This document shows positions 17,336 to 26,267 of a stretch of 64,000 nt of DNA, in pieces; the stretch's first letter is position 1, and the number at the start of each line of letters is the position of its first letter. The notes beneath the pieces were generated by a model, which made no database searches, was not told the origin of the DNA, and saw only the letters and a list, made by a program, of their open reading frames with translations. Both the position numbers and the translations under genes were made by a program. Origin of the DNA: Candidatus Nanosynbacter sp. HMT-352 (GTDB lineage Bacteria; Patescibacteriota; Saccharimonadia; Saccharimonadales; Saccharimonadaceae); contig NZ_CP089289.1 in assembly GCF_022819365.1 (NCBI RefSeq), forward strand, positions 124,001 to 188,000, written 5' to 3'.

Positions 17336-17821
17336 ATGAATCGTGGGACGGGTGGCTATACGATAATTGAAGTGGCGATAGTAGTGGTGGTTGTTGCAAT
17401 TTTGGCTAGCATTGCCTTTGTTGGCGGTGGAAGATTTTTGAATTTGACTAGAGATCAGGAGCAAAAAGCTGATGTATCTGAGCTGTCCTTGAGGTTGGAG
17501 CGATATTACAAATATAAAAATGTTAGTGCTATCGGACACGAATATCCTTCCTGCGCTGATTTAATTAAGGATTTTTCATCAATTGTAGGAGGTGATTCTC
17601 TGAAAAAGGAGATGATCAAGTGTAATCGTAGTGATTGGGCTGGCGGTAGTAATGGTGAGTTATTGTATGAAGCTTCGAATGTGGATGACGGCGATTGCAC
17701 GAAGCCTGCATCCAGTCCTGTGTCTGATGTTGTAGCGGTAACTTGTGTGAAATATAGCATTATATATAAAGAGTTTTCAACAGGAGTAGAGAAGAAGGTG
17801 GATAGTATATGGCGCGACTAG
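17336..17821 (+). CDS. Minor pilin/pseudopilin 1
   Basis: A 161-residue type IV pilin-like protein. A short basic leader (MNRGTGG) is followed by the processing site G|YTIIEVAIVVVVVAILAS, with Glu at mature position 5 and a typical N-terminal helix. The outer domain carries cysteines (YPSCADL, IKCNRSD, GDCTKP, VTCVKY), probably disulfide-bonded. It starts a four-gene run with overlapping ends (17336-20889). The longer frame from 17318 is less likely because the TACAAT box implies initiation at 17336. By order it could play the role of GspH- or GspI-type minor pilins. Confidence 0.88.
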   Translation: MNRGTGGYTIIEVAIVVVVVAILASIAFVGGGRFLNLTRDQEQKADVSELSLRLERYYKYKNVSAIGHEYPSCADLIKDFSSIVGGDSLKKEMIKCNRSDWAGGSNGELLYEASNVDDGDCTKPASSPVSDVVAVTCVKYSIIYKEFSTGVEKKVDSIWRD

Positions 17822-18273
17822 CGGAAAAAAGTGATGGATTTACTATTGTTGAGGTAGCGGTGACGTTGGTTGTAATTAGTATTTTTTTGATTGTTATTTT
17901 GAGTATGCAAGCGCAAGTTAGCCAAATATCAGTCATGAATGCCCAGTACAACAAGGCGAGTCTTCTGGCATATAATAATATGCGTCGTTACGCAAATGAT
18001 TCCGCTCCGTCTTGGTTTAAATGTACAGACCCTCCTCCAATCTTTAGGGCTCCGGGTTCTAGATATAAAGTTGAGGAAAGTGTGGGTAATATTGACGGGT
18101 TACCAGGAACGGTTAAGCAGGAAGTATATGCATCAGCGCCATACGGATGTAAGAGTGGAACAGTTAGCCTGGGGATGCCGGTTAAAGTGGAGTCTATCGT
18201 AGAGTATGGATTGCCAAGTTCTGGTGTGGGTAGTGGAAAGAAGGTGGTACATGCGACATATGTGGCGTTCTAA
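17809..18273 (+). CDS. Minor pilin/pseudopilin 2
   Basis: A 154-residue prepilin-like protein with leader MARLAEKSDG, processing site G|FTIVEVAVTLVVISIFL, Glu at mature position 5, and one long hydrophobic helix. The outer part is small with two cysteines (FKCTDPP, YGCKSG). The start lies 13 nt inside the previous gene, so translation is coupled. It is one of three Glu5-containing minor pilins in the run, matching the usual set of initiation-complex subunits (GspI-like in size), though the exact match to a named pilin cannot be shown here. Confidence 0.87.
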   Translation: MARLAEKSDGFTIVEVAVTLVVISIFLIVILSMQAQVSQISVMNAQYNKASLLAYNNMRRYANDSAPSWFKCTDPPPIFRAPGSRYKVEESVGNIDGLPGTVKQEVYASAPYGCKSGTVSLGMPVKVESIVEYGLPSSGVGSGKKVVHATYVAF

Positions 18274-19105
18274 TGAGGGGGGCTTTACCGTAGTCGAATT
18301 GGCAATGGTGATGGTTATCATTGCAATGGTTGTCGGCGTATTTAGTCAGATGTTAATTTCTGCAAACCAAAGTGCGTCTATCAGCAAGGCAAAAGCCGAG
18401 ATTAGTCGAAATATGCACAATTCCATGGATGCAATTGAAACTGACGTACGTCAAGCTTCGCGCTTTAAGGTGAGCAGTCGCGATGGGGAAGATACTTTTG
18501 CTACGGATAAAAATTTCGCTGGCTCGACGCCCAGGGAATGGGGATATAGAAGTAATCCGTATTCAAGTAGCGCCATTACTGACCCCGAAAAGAACTCACT
18601 TATATTGCTTCAATATGCTGCAAATATGGGGCGCGGCGCTGATTCTAGGGAGATTGTGTATCTAAGAACTCCGAAGTTTGACTGTGGAGCAAATAAGACT
18701 CAGCAGCCGAAGTATAAAAAAATAGTCATATATTTTTTGAAGAATAGAGAGCTGCATCGGCGGACTATCTATAATGATTTAGTTGATTTCTCCAGTTATC
18801 CTCCAGCGCCATACTCAGGGTCTGCTGCGGGATATTTCTGTATGAATAGCCTGGATGCTGATAAGTTTAAAGATCGAGCCATGAAGCTTCGTGAAGATTC
18901 GATTTTAGCGACTGGAGTTTCGGAATTTAAGATTAATTACTATGATGGAAAAACGCTAATAAGCAAAAATAGCGACGCTCCAGATAGTGATAAGAAATCT
19001 CTTGATGGTGCGGATAATGTAGAGGTTACTTTAACGATACAATCACCAAGTAAACAAGTTTCCGATTCTCAAACATTAATGATACGAAAGATAAATAACT
19101 TATGA
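18251..19105 (+). CDS. Minor pilin/pseudopilin 3 (GspJ/PilW-like)
   Basis: A 284-residue prepilin-like protein with leader MRHMWRSNEGG and site G|FTVVELAMVMVIIAMVVGVF, Glu at mature position 5. The large beta-rich outer domain with late cysteines (KFDCGANK, GYFCMN) and the final VEVTLTIQSPSKQVSD segment fit PilW/GspJ-type subunits. The ATG at 18251 overlaps the end of the previous gene by 23 nt (18260 is an alternative ATG). The stop overlaps the start of the RCC1 pilin by 4 nt. Confidence 0.87.
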   Translation: MRHMWRSNEGGFTVVELAMVMVIIAMVVGVFSQMLISANQSASISKAKAEISRNMHNSMDAIETDVRQASRFKVSSRDGEDTFATDKNFAGSTPREWGYRSNPYSSSAITDPEKNSLILLQYAANMGRGADSREIVYLRTPKFDCGANKTQQPKYKKIVIYFLKNRELHRRTIYNDLVDFSSYPPAPYSGSAAGYFCMNSLDADKFKDRAMKLREDSILATGVSEFKINYYDGKTLISKNSDAPDSDKKSLDGADNVEVTLTIQSPSKQVSDSQTLMIRKINNL

Positions 19106-20889
19106 TTCAACGAAAAAATGGCTATTCCTTGGTGCTGATTATCCTTATGAGCACTTTTATATTGGCGCTTTTGGCTGGTGCTATGAGGGTTGTGACTCAG
19201 TCGTATATTTACTCTCAGGAAGAGTACTATTATAAATTAGCCCAAGAGGCTGGTGAGGCAGGTACGGCTTACGCTAATGCTTGTTTGGATGCTAATGGAG
19301 CCGAACAATCATGGAGTTCGGTTCCTGGTGGAATTGGACCGCTTCGTCCAGAAACCAATTGCAAGGGGGCTGTAACTTTTCCTGGTAATAGATATGTATT
19401 TGAGAACAGCAAGTTAAGAACGACTTTTGAAGTTGGTGATTTGGAGGCGTCAACTAAAGGTGCGTCGTCTGGTGTGGCTTTGTCGGCTGCTACTGCTCAA
19501 ATTTCGTCAAAGGGTCGCGTTGAAATAACAAATGGTAGTGGCACAGTCCTAAAAACTTATACTGCTGTTGTAAAAAAATCGGTCACTTGGCCAGCTGACA
19601 TTGACGCAACGCGCATAGTAAGTGGCACTAATCGTACGTGTGCGATTTTGTCGAATAATGTATGGTGTTGGGGTAAAAATAATATGGGGCAATTGGGTGA
19701 TGGAACTACTAGCGACTCTAATATTCCAGTGAAAGTTCGTTCTATTGGCGATATGAGGAATGGTGAGATTATCGATATTTTTACAGCACAACATCATAGT
19801 TGCGTGTTAACTAAATCAAGTACTGGCAGGAGAATATACTGTTGGGGTGATAATAGGTCTGGGCAACTGGGCAATGGGGATTCTGGCGGCGGTAAATATT
19901 CTAGTGTCCCAGTCGAGATTAAGCCACCTACTGGCGCGCTAGCTGCAGATTTTTCTGGAGATAAAATTAGCGCAATTGGAGGGACGGGTAATACTTCATG
20001 TGCTATTGCATCAGGTAAGGTGTACTGTTGGGGTGAAAATGACAGGGGGCAGTTGGGCTACGGTAGTCCGGGCAACCCTAAGTTTAGCGCAACACCAGCA
20101 CGGATTAATTCAGGTGGATTTGATAGGCTCCCTAACAATTATTCTGCCACTAAGCTATCAACTGGCGGATCTCGTTCACGGACTATGTGTGTTATAACTA
20201 CCGAAAAAAGGGCTTACTGTTGGGGGCAGGCTAAGTTTGGGCAGCTGGGTGTTGGTCCAATAGCTGGCGATAATTATAGTCGAGCTACTCGAGTTAAGGA
20301 GCTGGAAAATGTGATTGATATATCTCAGGATGGATATTGGTGGGAAAAAGATCCTGATTATGTAACTCACACCTGCGCTGTCGCTAAGGCAGACACAGAC
20401 ACAGTATACGGAGTATATTGCTGGGGTGGCGCTGGGCGCGGACAGGCTGGATCTCCGGGGAATGGCTCTCCTATTAAAAAGCATATTGAGCCGAAGAAAG
20501 TTTCTGACTTACCCGGAACGGCGCTGCAGGTTGAAGTTGGTATTTCTCATTCTTGTGCCTTGATGGACGATGCTGGTACTAAGAAAGTCTATTGTTGGGG
20601 AAATAATGAGATGGGGCAATTGGGGGCAAACGAGAAATACCTGGATCCGCCCGACGGAATTAAATGGACATATAAACCTATGCAAGTTAAGGATGGACTG
20701 CCTGCGGGAGAGAAGATTGTTAGTTTGTCGGCTGGAGCTAACCGCGGCTGTGTCATTATGGAAAATAAGCGTTCGTACTGTTGGGGGTTAAATAATGAAG
20801 GGCAAATCGGTGACGGCACTAATGAAGACAGGAATAGCCCAACAGAGTCTTTATTCCTTCGTCCGGTCCAAAATCGATATATATATTAA
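19102..20889 (+). CDS. GspK/PilX-like tip pilin fused to a seven-repeat RCC1 propeller
   Basis: A 595-residue protein. The N-terminus (MIQRKNG|YSLVLIILMSTFILALLAG) is a prepilin helix without Glu at mature position 5, a feature of the GspK-type subunit that caps a pseudopilus. The helical region that follows (about residues 25-60) keeps QEAGEAGTAYANAC, as in PilX/GspK. From residue 170 on there are seven RCC1 repeats, recognisable by CWGxNxxGQLG cores (WCWGKNNMGQLG, YCWGDNRSGQLG, YCWGENDRGQLG, YCWGQAKFGQLG, YCWGGAGRGQAG, YCWGNNEMGQLG, YCWGLNNEGQIG). Each repeat has a second Cys about 10-20 residues earlier, so each blade may be disulfide-stapled, fitting export. A surface adhesin at the pilus tip is the most likely role. 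Confidence 0.85.
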   Translation: MIQRKNGYSLVLIILMSTFILALLAGAMRVVTQSYIYSQEEYYYKLAQEAGEAGTAYANACLDANGAEQSWSSVPGGIGPLRPETNCKGAVTFPGNRYVFENSKLRTTFEVGDLEASTKGASSGVALSAATAQISSKGRVEITNGSGTVLKTYTAVVKKSVTWPADIDATRIVSGTNRTCAILSNNVWCWGKNNMGQLGDGTTSDSNIPVKVRSIGDMRNGEIIDIFTAQHHSCVLTKSSTGRRIYCWGDNRSGQLGNGDSGGGKYSSVPVEIKPPTGALAADFSGDKISAIGGTGNTSCAIASGKVYCWGENDRGQLGYGSPGNPKFSATPARINSGGFDRLPNNYSATKLSTGGSRSRTMCVITTEKRAYCWGQAKFGQLGVGPIAGDNYSRATRVKELENVIDISQDGYWWEKDPDYVTHTCAVAKADTDTVYGVYCWGGAGRGQAGSPGNGSPIKKHIEPKKVSDLPGTALQVEVGISHSCALMDDAGTKKVYCWGNNEMGQLGANEKYLDPPDGIKWTYKPMQVKDGLPAGEKIVSLSAGANRGCVIMENKRSYCWGLNNEGQIGDGTNEDRNSPTESLFLRPVQNRYIY

Positions 20890-20896
20890 AAAACGC

Positions 20897-20925
20897 TTGC
20901 GCTTTTAAAAACGTTGTAGTATTAT
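20897..20925 (+). promoter_or_regulatory. Promoter of the major pilin gene
   Basis: TTGCGC (20897-20902), 17 nt, TATTAT (20920-20925). A 35-nt leader with the strong ribosome site AGGGGG (20952-20957) follows, unlike the leaderless minor pilin operon. This suggests high, separate expression. Confidence 0.6.
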
Positions 20926-20966
20926 CAAGTTACAAATCAAACTAACAATTTAGGGGGCACATTATC

Positions 20967-21401
20967 GTGACTACAAAGAATATCAAAAATCAAGGTTTTA
21001 CACTAGTTGAGCTTTTGATCGTTATCGTGATCATCGCAATTTTGACAGTTGTTTCTTTGGTTGCATACAACGGTTTGCAAAACCAGGCAAAGACATCTGC
21101 TGCTAAATCTGCTGCTGACGCTGTCGCTAAGAAAGCTGAGCTATACAACACAGCTAAGAGTAAGTACCCAACTGGCTTACCGGACTTAACAAACGCTGCT
21201 AATTCTGGCGAACCGTATTACTTGGACTCAAGTACAGTTAATGTTGGTACTTTTGCTACTCCTCCTGCTGCTCCTGCAGAGGCTAATACTATTGAGTATG
21301 TTCCATGTCCGGCTACGGGTGATGCTACGGGTGCGCACGTTAAGTACTACAATTTCTCAAGTCGTCTAGTAGAAGAGCGAAAAATTGGTACTGGCTGTTA
21401 A
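20967..21401 (+). CDS. Major type IV pilin-like protein
   Basis: A 144-residue prepilin with leader MTTKNIKNQG, site G|FTLVELLIVIVIIAILTVVS, Glu at mature position 5, an Ala/Lys-rich helix (NQAKTSAAKSAADAVAKKAE) and a C-terminal pair of cysteines (YVPCPATG and the final Cys) that can form the D-loop. The canonical FTLVELL start, small size and own promoter with a good Shine-Dalgarno sequence mark it as the main fibre subunit, in contrast to the four minor pilins upstream. The start codon is GTG. A strong two-way terminator follows at once. Confidence 0.9.
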   Translation: MTTKNIKNQGFTLVELLIVIVIIAILTVVSLVAYNGLQNQAKTSAAKSAADAVAKKAELYNTAKSKYPTGLPDLTNAANSGEPYYLDSSTVNVGTFATPPAAPAEANTIEYVPCPATGDATGAHVKYYNFSSRLVEERKIGTGC

Positions 21402-21420
21402 TTAGCTAAGTATATAAATA

Positions 21421-21449
21421 AAAACTCCGGCATTATACCGGAGTTTTTA
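21421..21449. terminator. Bidirectional terminator between the pilin gene and glyA
   Basis: ACTCCGG (21424-21430) pairs with CCGGAGT (21438-21444) around a 7-nt loop, with A and T runs on the two sides. It serves both convergent genes. Confidence 0.9.
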
Positions 21450-21463
21450 TGTGCGGGTTTACA

Positions 21464-22732
21464 TTAAATATCTCGTAGAGTATGGCAGAATTCTACGACT
21501 TCTTTACGGAGCTCAGCCAACTCATCGTCATTATCGCGATTATCTATTGACCGCCTCATCCATTCCGCGATTTTTTCCATGTCGTCTTCTTTGGCGCCTC
21601 GCGTCGTGACGGCTGGAGTGCCTAGACGAATGCCGCTTGGCCTAAACCTTGGCAGAGGGTCGTCTGGAATCGCATTGGCATTCAGTGTCAGACCGATTTT
21701 ATCCATGGCGATTTCCGCTTCCTTGCCGTCAATACCGAAACTGCTGTGAATATCTGCCAGAATTAAATGGTTGCTGGTGCCGCCAGTTACTAACTTAAAG
21801 CCGCGCTTTTGCAACTCTTCCGCCAGTCTTTTTGCATTCTTCACGATTTGCTCGGCGTAATCTTTGAATTCTGGCTGTAAAGCTTCACCGAACGCTACGG
21901 CTTTTGCGGCGATGGTGTGCATGTGCGGTCCGCCTTGCGTGCCAGGGAATACCGCTCGATCAATCAACGTAGGCAAATTTTCGAGAGTTTTCTCTGGTTT
22001 TTTCAATGGATTACCAACTATTCCTCGACTAAGAATCAGCCCGCCTCGTGGCCCACGCAGAGTTTTATGAGTTGTTGTGGTAATTACATGAAAGCCATAG
22101 TCGAATGGGTTTTTGGCGACGCCACTAACAATTAGCCCCGCAATATGGCTCATATCTGCCATTAACATAGCGCCGACCTCATTGCCAATTTCGGCAAATT
22201 TTTCATAATCCAACTCTCGTGGATATGCCGAAAATCCCGCCAAAATGATCTTTGGTTTGTGCTTTAAGGCTAATTGACGAATTTCTTCATAATCAATTTC
22301 GCCAGTGTCGATATTTTTTATGCCATAGCGAATGAAGTTGTATTCTCTGGCACTACGAGTAACCGGGGCGCCGTGAGTAAGATGTCCGCCGTGAGCCAAA
22401 TCCATAGCCAGAATAGTGTCGCCGGGTTCGCACCAAGCGTAATAAACAGCCTCATTAGCCTGCGCTCCAGAATGCGGCTGGACGTTAGCGTGATCTGCTT
22501 TGAAAAGTTTCTTAGCGCGGTCAATTGCCAACTGCTCGACTTGATCGGTGTTTTCTTGTCCGCCGTAATAACGTCGACCAGGGTAGCCTTCTGAATATTT
22601 ATTAGTGAAAACACTACCGAGCGCCTGAAGCACGTCTGACGAAACGTAATTCTCGCTAGGAATCAGTTCCAGGCCGTCCGTTTGGCGCTTTTTTTCTGCT
22701 TTTATAAGTTCTTCAATTTGCTTGTCTTTCAT
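21464..22732 (-). CDS. glyA: Serine hydroxymethyltransferase
   Basis: PLP enzyme that converts serine and tetrahydrofolate to glycine and methylene-THF, the substrate of FolD at 27 kb. The 422-residue protein shows [18 protein letters not shown], the PLP-lysine motif [14 protein letters not shown] and [10 protein letters not shown] set the start at the ATG at 22732: GGAGG lies at 22740-22744, 7 nt upstream, and the protein then begins [13 protein letters not shown] as in other GlyA. A longer frame exists to 22780 but crosses the promoter. Confidence 0.97.
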   Translation of the reverse strand: MKDKQIEELIKAEKKRQTDGLELIPSENYVSSDVLQALGSVFTNKYSEGYPGRRYYGGQENTDQVEQLAIDRAKKLFKADHANVQPHSGAQANEAVYYAWCEPGDTILAMDLAHGGHLTHGAPVTRSAREYNFIRYGIKNIDTGEIDYEEIRQLALKHKPKIILAGFSAYPRELDYEKFAEIGNEVGAMLMADMSHIAGLIVSGVAKNPFDYGFHVITTTTHKTLRGPRGGLILSRGIVGNPLKKPEKTLENLPTLIDRAVFPGTQGGPHMHTIAAKAVAFGEALQPEFKDYAEQIVKNAKRLAEELQKRGFKLVTGGTSNHLILADIHSSFGIDGKEAEIAMDKIGLTLNANAIPDDPLPRFRPSGIRLGTPAVTTRGAKEDDMEKIAEWMRRSIDNRDNDDELAELRKEVVEFCHTLRDI

Positions 22733-22739
22733 GACTAAA

Positions 22740-22798
22740 CCTCCATTAATACTTATTATATCATTGCTTATATATATCATTAGTGATATAATTTACGC
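22740..22798. promoter_or_regulatory. Interleaved divergent promoters of glyA and the HTH-MurA gene
   Basis: Plus strand: TTGCTT (22764-22769), 17 nt, TATAAT (22787-22792), then ATG after 6 nt. Minus strand: TATAAT at 22755-22760, then GGAGG (22740-22744) and the glyA ATG. The glyA -35 must fall inside the murA promoter spacer, so a protein bound here would affect both. The repeated TATATATCAT/GTGATATAAT character gives partial dyads. Confidence 0.6.
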
Positions 22799-24322
22799 AT
22801 GATAAAAGACAAGTATCTTCAAAAAATTGGCAATTTAATCGCTGAAAATCGTCAAAAGCAAGGTTTAACACAGACGCAATTAGCTGAGGCGATTGGCACG
22901 TCGCAAAGTGCTATTAACCGCATTGAAAACGGGGGTCAGAATATTAGCATTGAGATGATTGCTCGAATTAGTGAAGTGCTTAATAACAATATTGTGACTG
23001 TAAATCATTCCGGAAAAATGAATTTTAAGGTAACTGGCGGCAAAAAATTGTCTGGTGAGATACAAGTTAAGACTAGCAAGAACGCCGCAGTGGGCCTTCT
23101 CTGTGCGAGTTTGTTGAATAAGGGGAAAACGACGCTCAGGAAAGTGGCGCGAATTGAGGAGGTTAATCGAATTATCGAGGTTCTGAACTCGATTGGTGTT
23201 AAAACTCGCTGGTTGGACGGTAGTGATCTTGAGATCGTGCCGCCAGCGCGCTTGAAGCTTGAAGATATGGATATTGCTGCGGCGAAGAGAACTAGGACGG
23301 TAATTATGTTCCTTGGTCCGCTACTGCATCAATATGACGATTTCAAATTGCCGTTTGCTGGCGGCTGTAATTTAGGGAAGCGCACGGTCGAGCCGCATCT
23401 TAGTGGTTTGAGGCATTTTGGAATGAACGTTACGGCGGAAACTGATTATTATCACGCAAAAACTGATGTCAATTCTGGTGATCGAACGATTTTGTTGACG
23501 GAGCGCGGCGATACGGTGACGGAAAATATAATTATGGCTGCGGCGTTGTCACCAAACACTACCATCATCCGCAATGCTAGCCCAAATTATATGGTTCAAG
23601 ACGTCTGTTTCTTCTTGAAAAAATTGGGTGTGAAAATTGAGGGAATTGGTACGACAACCTTGAAAATTACGGGTCGTAAACGAATTAGTAAAAATCTGGA
23701 CTATTATCCGAGCGAAGATCCGATTGAAGCGATGAGTTTTATTGCGGCGGCTGCAGTGACGGATTCGGAAATTACCGTTCGTCGTGCGCCGATTGAATTC
23801 TTGGAAATTGAACTAGCGACATTGGCGGAAATGGGTCTTAAATTTGAACTCAGCAAGGAGTATTTTGCTAATAACGGGCAAACTCGTTTGGTTGATATTA
23901 AATTGCAACGCTCCAAACTCCAGGCTGCCAAGGATAAACTTCACGCCTTGCCGTTTCCTGGAATCAATATGGACAATTTGCCGTTCTTGGGGCTTATCGC
24001 GACGGTGGCCGAGGGGCGCACGTTGGTTCACGACTGGAGTTACGAAAACCGAGCAATTTACTTTACAGAGCTGAGTAAGCTTAATGCTCAAATTGAGCTG
24101 GTTGATCCACACCGTGTTTATATCACTGGTCCAACAAGGTGGAAGCCGGCTGACGTTGTTGCTCCGCCAGCGCTCCGTCCGTCCGTTGTGATACTTTTGG
24201 CAATGCTTGCCGCTCCAGGCATATCAATTTTGCGCGATGTATATTCGATTAATCGCGGATACGAGGAATTGGCGGCGCGCTTAAATTCGCTAGGTGCTGA
24301 GATTGAAGTGATTATTGAATAG
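22799..24322 (+). CDS. murA: XRE-type HTH domain fused to UDP-GlcNAc enolpyruvyl transferase (MurA)
   Basis: Residues 1-65 form a Cro/C1-type helix-turn-helix (GLTQTQLAEAIGTSQSAINR at 22-41). Residues 74-507 are a MurA-type transferase that adds enolpyruvate from PEP to UDP-GlcNAc, the first committed step to peptidoglycan. The PEP-binding Lys94-Asn95 (SKNAAVG) and the Cys190 of AGGCNLGKR, equivalent to catalytic Cys115 in E. coli, are present. So are the INMDN Asp region and the C-terminal RGYEELAARLNSLGAEIE. The enzyme therefore looks active. The HTH could let it act as a DNA-binding sensor, perhaps at its own promoter shared with glyA. A leaderless start follows TATAAT by 6 nt. Confidence 0.92.
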   Translation: MIKDKYLQKIGNLIAENRQKQGLTQTQLAEAIGTSQSAINRIENGGQNISIEMIARISEVLNNNIVTVNHSGKMNFKVTGGKKLSGEIQVKTSKNAAVGLLCASLLNKGKTTLRKVARIEEVNRIIEVLNSIGVKTRWLDGSDLEIVPPARLKLEDMDIAAAKRTRTVIMFLGPLLHQYDDFKLPFAGGCNLGKRTVEPHLSGLRHFGMNVTAETDYYHAKTDVNSGDRTILLTERGDTVTENIIMAAALSPNTTIIRNASPNYMVQDVCFFLKKLGVKIEGIGTTTLKITGRKRISKNLDYYPSEDPIEAMSFIAAAAVTDSEITVRRAPIEFLEIELATLAEMGLKFELSKEYFANNGQTRLVDIKLQRSKLQAAKDKLHALPFPGINMDNLPFLGLIATVAEGRTLVHDWSYENRAIYFTELSKLNAQIELVDPHRVYITGPTRWKPADVVAPPALRPSVVILLAMLAAPGISILRDVYSINRGYEELAARLNSLGAEIEVIIE

Positions 24323-26117
24323 GAATTCGCTTGATCTGCGGTTCTTTTTTAGGTTGGATTTGCGGTTTTGGAAAAATAAATTTGAGATAATCTTTCATCA
24401 TTCGGGCGCCAGAAATAATTGGCAAATAGTTGCTTAATTGGTGGCGGATATGCTTTTCTAGCAATTGGTCATTTTTCAAAATAGCGGCAGCTTTGTGCAT
24501 ATTAACGTACAGGGATGAAACTTCGGCTTCGTAGTTTCTACCGGTAACCTCGAGGCAGGCAATTGGCTGGACGTCGGCAACACCGCCGTCGCTGGTGGAG
24601 ATGAGGAGTTTCAAATTGGCGACGTCTTTCTCCCATGAAGTACCGCACGCTTCTAATCCGACAATAGGAATGTTTATCGAGGCATCCGAACCGATTGCCA
24701 ACGCTCGTCCCAACTCTTCGTCGTAATCTTGTATGTAATGAACACGCTCCTTGAGGACTGGATCGTTGTCGATCAATTTTAATACCTCGAGCAATTTCTG
24801 ATACATTGTCACGTCGCCTTGGTGAACTTTTCCTGTCAGAATATAATGCGCGTTGTGGCTAATGAGAATTTGGCGCAATGAATCTGGGTTTTCAAACGGC
24901 ATATAAGGTCGTTTGTAATTGGCGAATCTTCGCTTGAAGTCGAATAATATTGCATTTTCTGGGATTTGTATGGATTTTCCGTACTGATCTTGGCGATTCA
25001 ATAGGACTCGATTCAATTCCTTTCGACCGAGCTTTTTCAAATACCTCAAATCCGCGCTACTCAGCGAGTCTAATTTTTCAGAAAAATCATTTGTGGGCAA
25101 TCCAAATTTATCAATAATGCCGTGATTGCGATATGTTTGCAACGTTTCAGGCAGCACCCACGTTTCAAGATCTATTCCATTGGTAATGGCTTGAAATTTG
25201 ACTTTGTCGTTGTTGCGGTCGCGGAAATTTGCTACACGGGCGTGTAGTTTACTTACGCCATTCTTTGCTTCAGTAAGCTCAATTGCCAAAAGATTCGGCC
25301 TCAGTCTGTCATTACGGAATTGCTCCATTAGCCAGCAACGTACGGCGTTGCTCTTTATATTTGGCAGAACTAATTTTTCAAATTGCGCACGATGAAATTC
25401 CGGTTCGGCCGCTTGAAGAAGCGTGTGGTTCGTGTAAAGTGTGTGCTTGCGAACGTAAACGATGGCCTCGTATAAATTCATTCCGTTAGCGCACAGCTCG
25501 TCTAGTCGTGCCAACGCAGCAAAAATCGTTGCAGTCTCATTAAGTTGAATAACAGCCGGCTTAATACCGAGGAGTTTTAATGCTTTATAGCCGCCAAATC
25601 CCAGCGCTACTTCTTGGTATAATCTATGGTCGCCAGATCCGTCGCCTTCGTACAATTGTCCAAAGTTCGGTTCTGAAATTGTAACAAATTGCGTTGAACC
25701 GAGCGTCTTCTTGAAAATGCTTAAGCTTGCATCTGGGAATCCGTTTGAACTTACGAAAACTTCGTCAATATATTCAAATCCGTAATCTTGAGGTGAAACG
25801 GATTCTGAAAACTCTTCTTGCGCGAGGTTGGTGATTTTCTGGTGTGATTCGCTACGATAAAACGGCGTCACTACTACGAATGGAACTTCCAATTTTTCAG
25901 CTACACGTCGCGTGTCCGCCGCTAAAACTCCAAGCCCGCCGCCACCTTTAATGCCATTGGACTTATCATAAATTTCCATTGTCCAATAGACATATGGTCG
26001 GTTTTCGGACAATTGATGCGTTAAGCTGCTTCGTTCAATTACATCATAAAATTCGGACGCATCTTCAATGTCATGCGGTTGGTATTTTGGCTTTTCTGTA
26101 TAAATATATGGATCCAT
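24312..26117 (-). CDS. glgP: Alpha-glucan (glycogen) phosphorylase family protein
   Basis: GT35 enzyme that releases glucose 1-phosphate from alpha-1,4-glucans. At 601 residues it fits the shorter alpha-glucan phosphorylase subfamily rather than the about 800-residue muscle type. Visible elements are GGGLGVLAADT near residue 58, LNETATIFAALARLDEL, HTLYTNHTLLQAAEPEF, and the active-site segment EACGTSWEKDVANLKLL, followed by STSDGGVADV, where the PLP-binding Lys should lie. The gene gives the cell a route from scavenged or stored glucan to sugar phosphate. Its 3' end overlaps the 3' end of the MurA gene by 11 nt. GGG at -9 may help initiation at the ATG at 26117. Confidence 0.9.
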   Translation of the reverse strand: MDPYIYTEKPKYQPHDIEDASEFYDVIERSSLTHQLSENRPYVYWTMEIYDKSNGIKGGGGLGVLAADTRRVAEKLEVPFVVVTPFYRSESHQKITNLAQEEFSESVSPQDYGFEYIDEVFVSSNGFPDASLSIFKKTLGSTQFVTISEPNFGQLYEGDGSGDHRLYQEVALGFGGYKALKLLGIKPAVIQLNETATIFAALARLDELCANGMNLYEAIVYVRKHTLYTNHTLLQAAEPEFHRAQFEKLVLPNIKSNAVRCWLMEQFRNDRLRPNLLAIELTEAKNGVSKLHARVANFRDRNNDKVKFQAITNGIDLETWVLPETLQTYRNHGIIDKFGLPTNDFSEKLDSLSSADLRYLKKLGRKELNRVLLNRQDQYGKSIQIPENAILFDFKRRFANYKRPYMPFENPDSLRQILISHNAHYILTGKVHQGDVTMYQKLLEVLKLIDNDPVLKERVHYIQDYDEELGRALAIGSDASINIPIVGLEACGTSWEKDVANLKLLISTSDGGVADVQPIACLEVTGRNYEAEVSSLYVNMHKAAAILKNDQLLEKHIRHQLSNYLPIISGARMMKDYLKFIFPKPQIQPKKEPQIKRIPIQ

Positions 26118-26149
26118 CGATGCCCTTTATGGATTGAAATTGTCTAACT

Positions 26150-26224
26150 TGGTGCGGGTGGGGAGAATCGAACTCCCATCTCAAGTTTGGAAAACTTGCA
26201 TACTAACCGCTGTACTACACCCGC
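26150..26224 (-). tRNA. tRNA-Gly (anticodon TCC)
   Basis: The acceptor GCGGGTG pairs with CACCCGC, the anticodon arm CAAGT/ACTTG encloses TTTCCAA (anticodon TCC), the T arm is GGGAG/CTCCC, and CCA is encoded at 26150-26152. Confidence 0.96.
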
Positions 26225-26253
26225 AAGCTTTTACTATTGTAGCAGAAAGATGT

Positions 26254-26259
26254 TATAAT
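26254..26259 (+). promoter_or_regulatory. -10 box of tRNA-Arg(TCT)
   Basis: TATAAT ends 8 nt before the 5' end of the tRNA, so the primary transcript needs little or no 5' trimming. Confidence 0.55.
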
Positions 26260-26267
26260 GTGAATAC

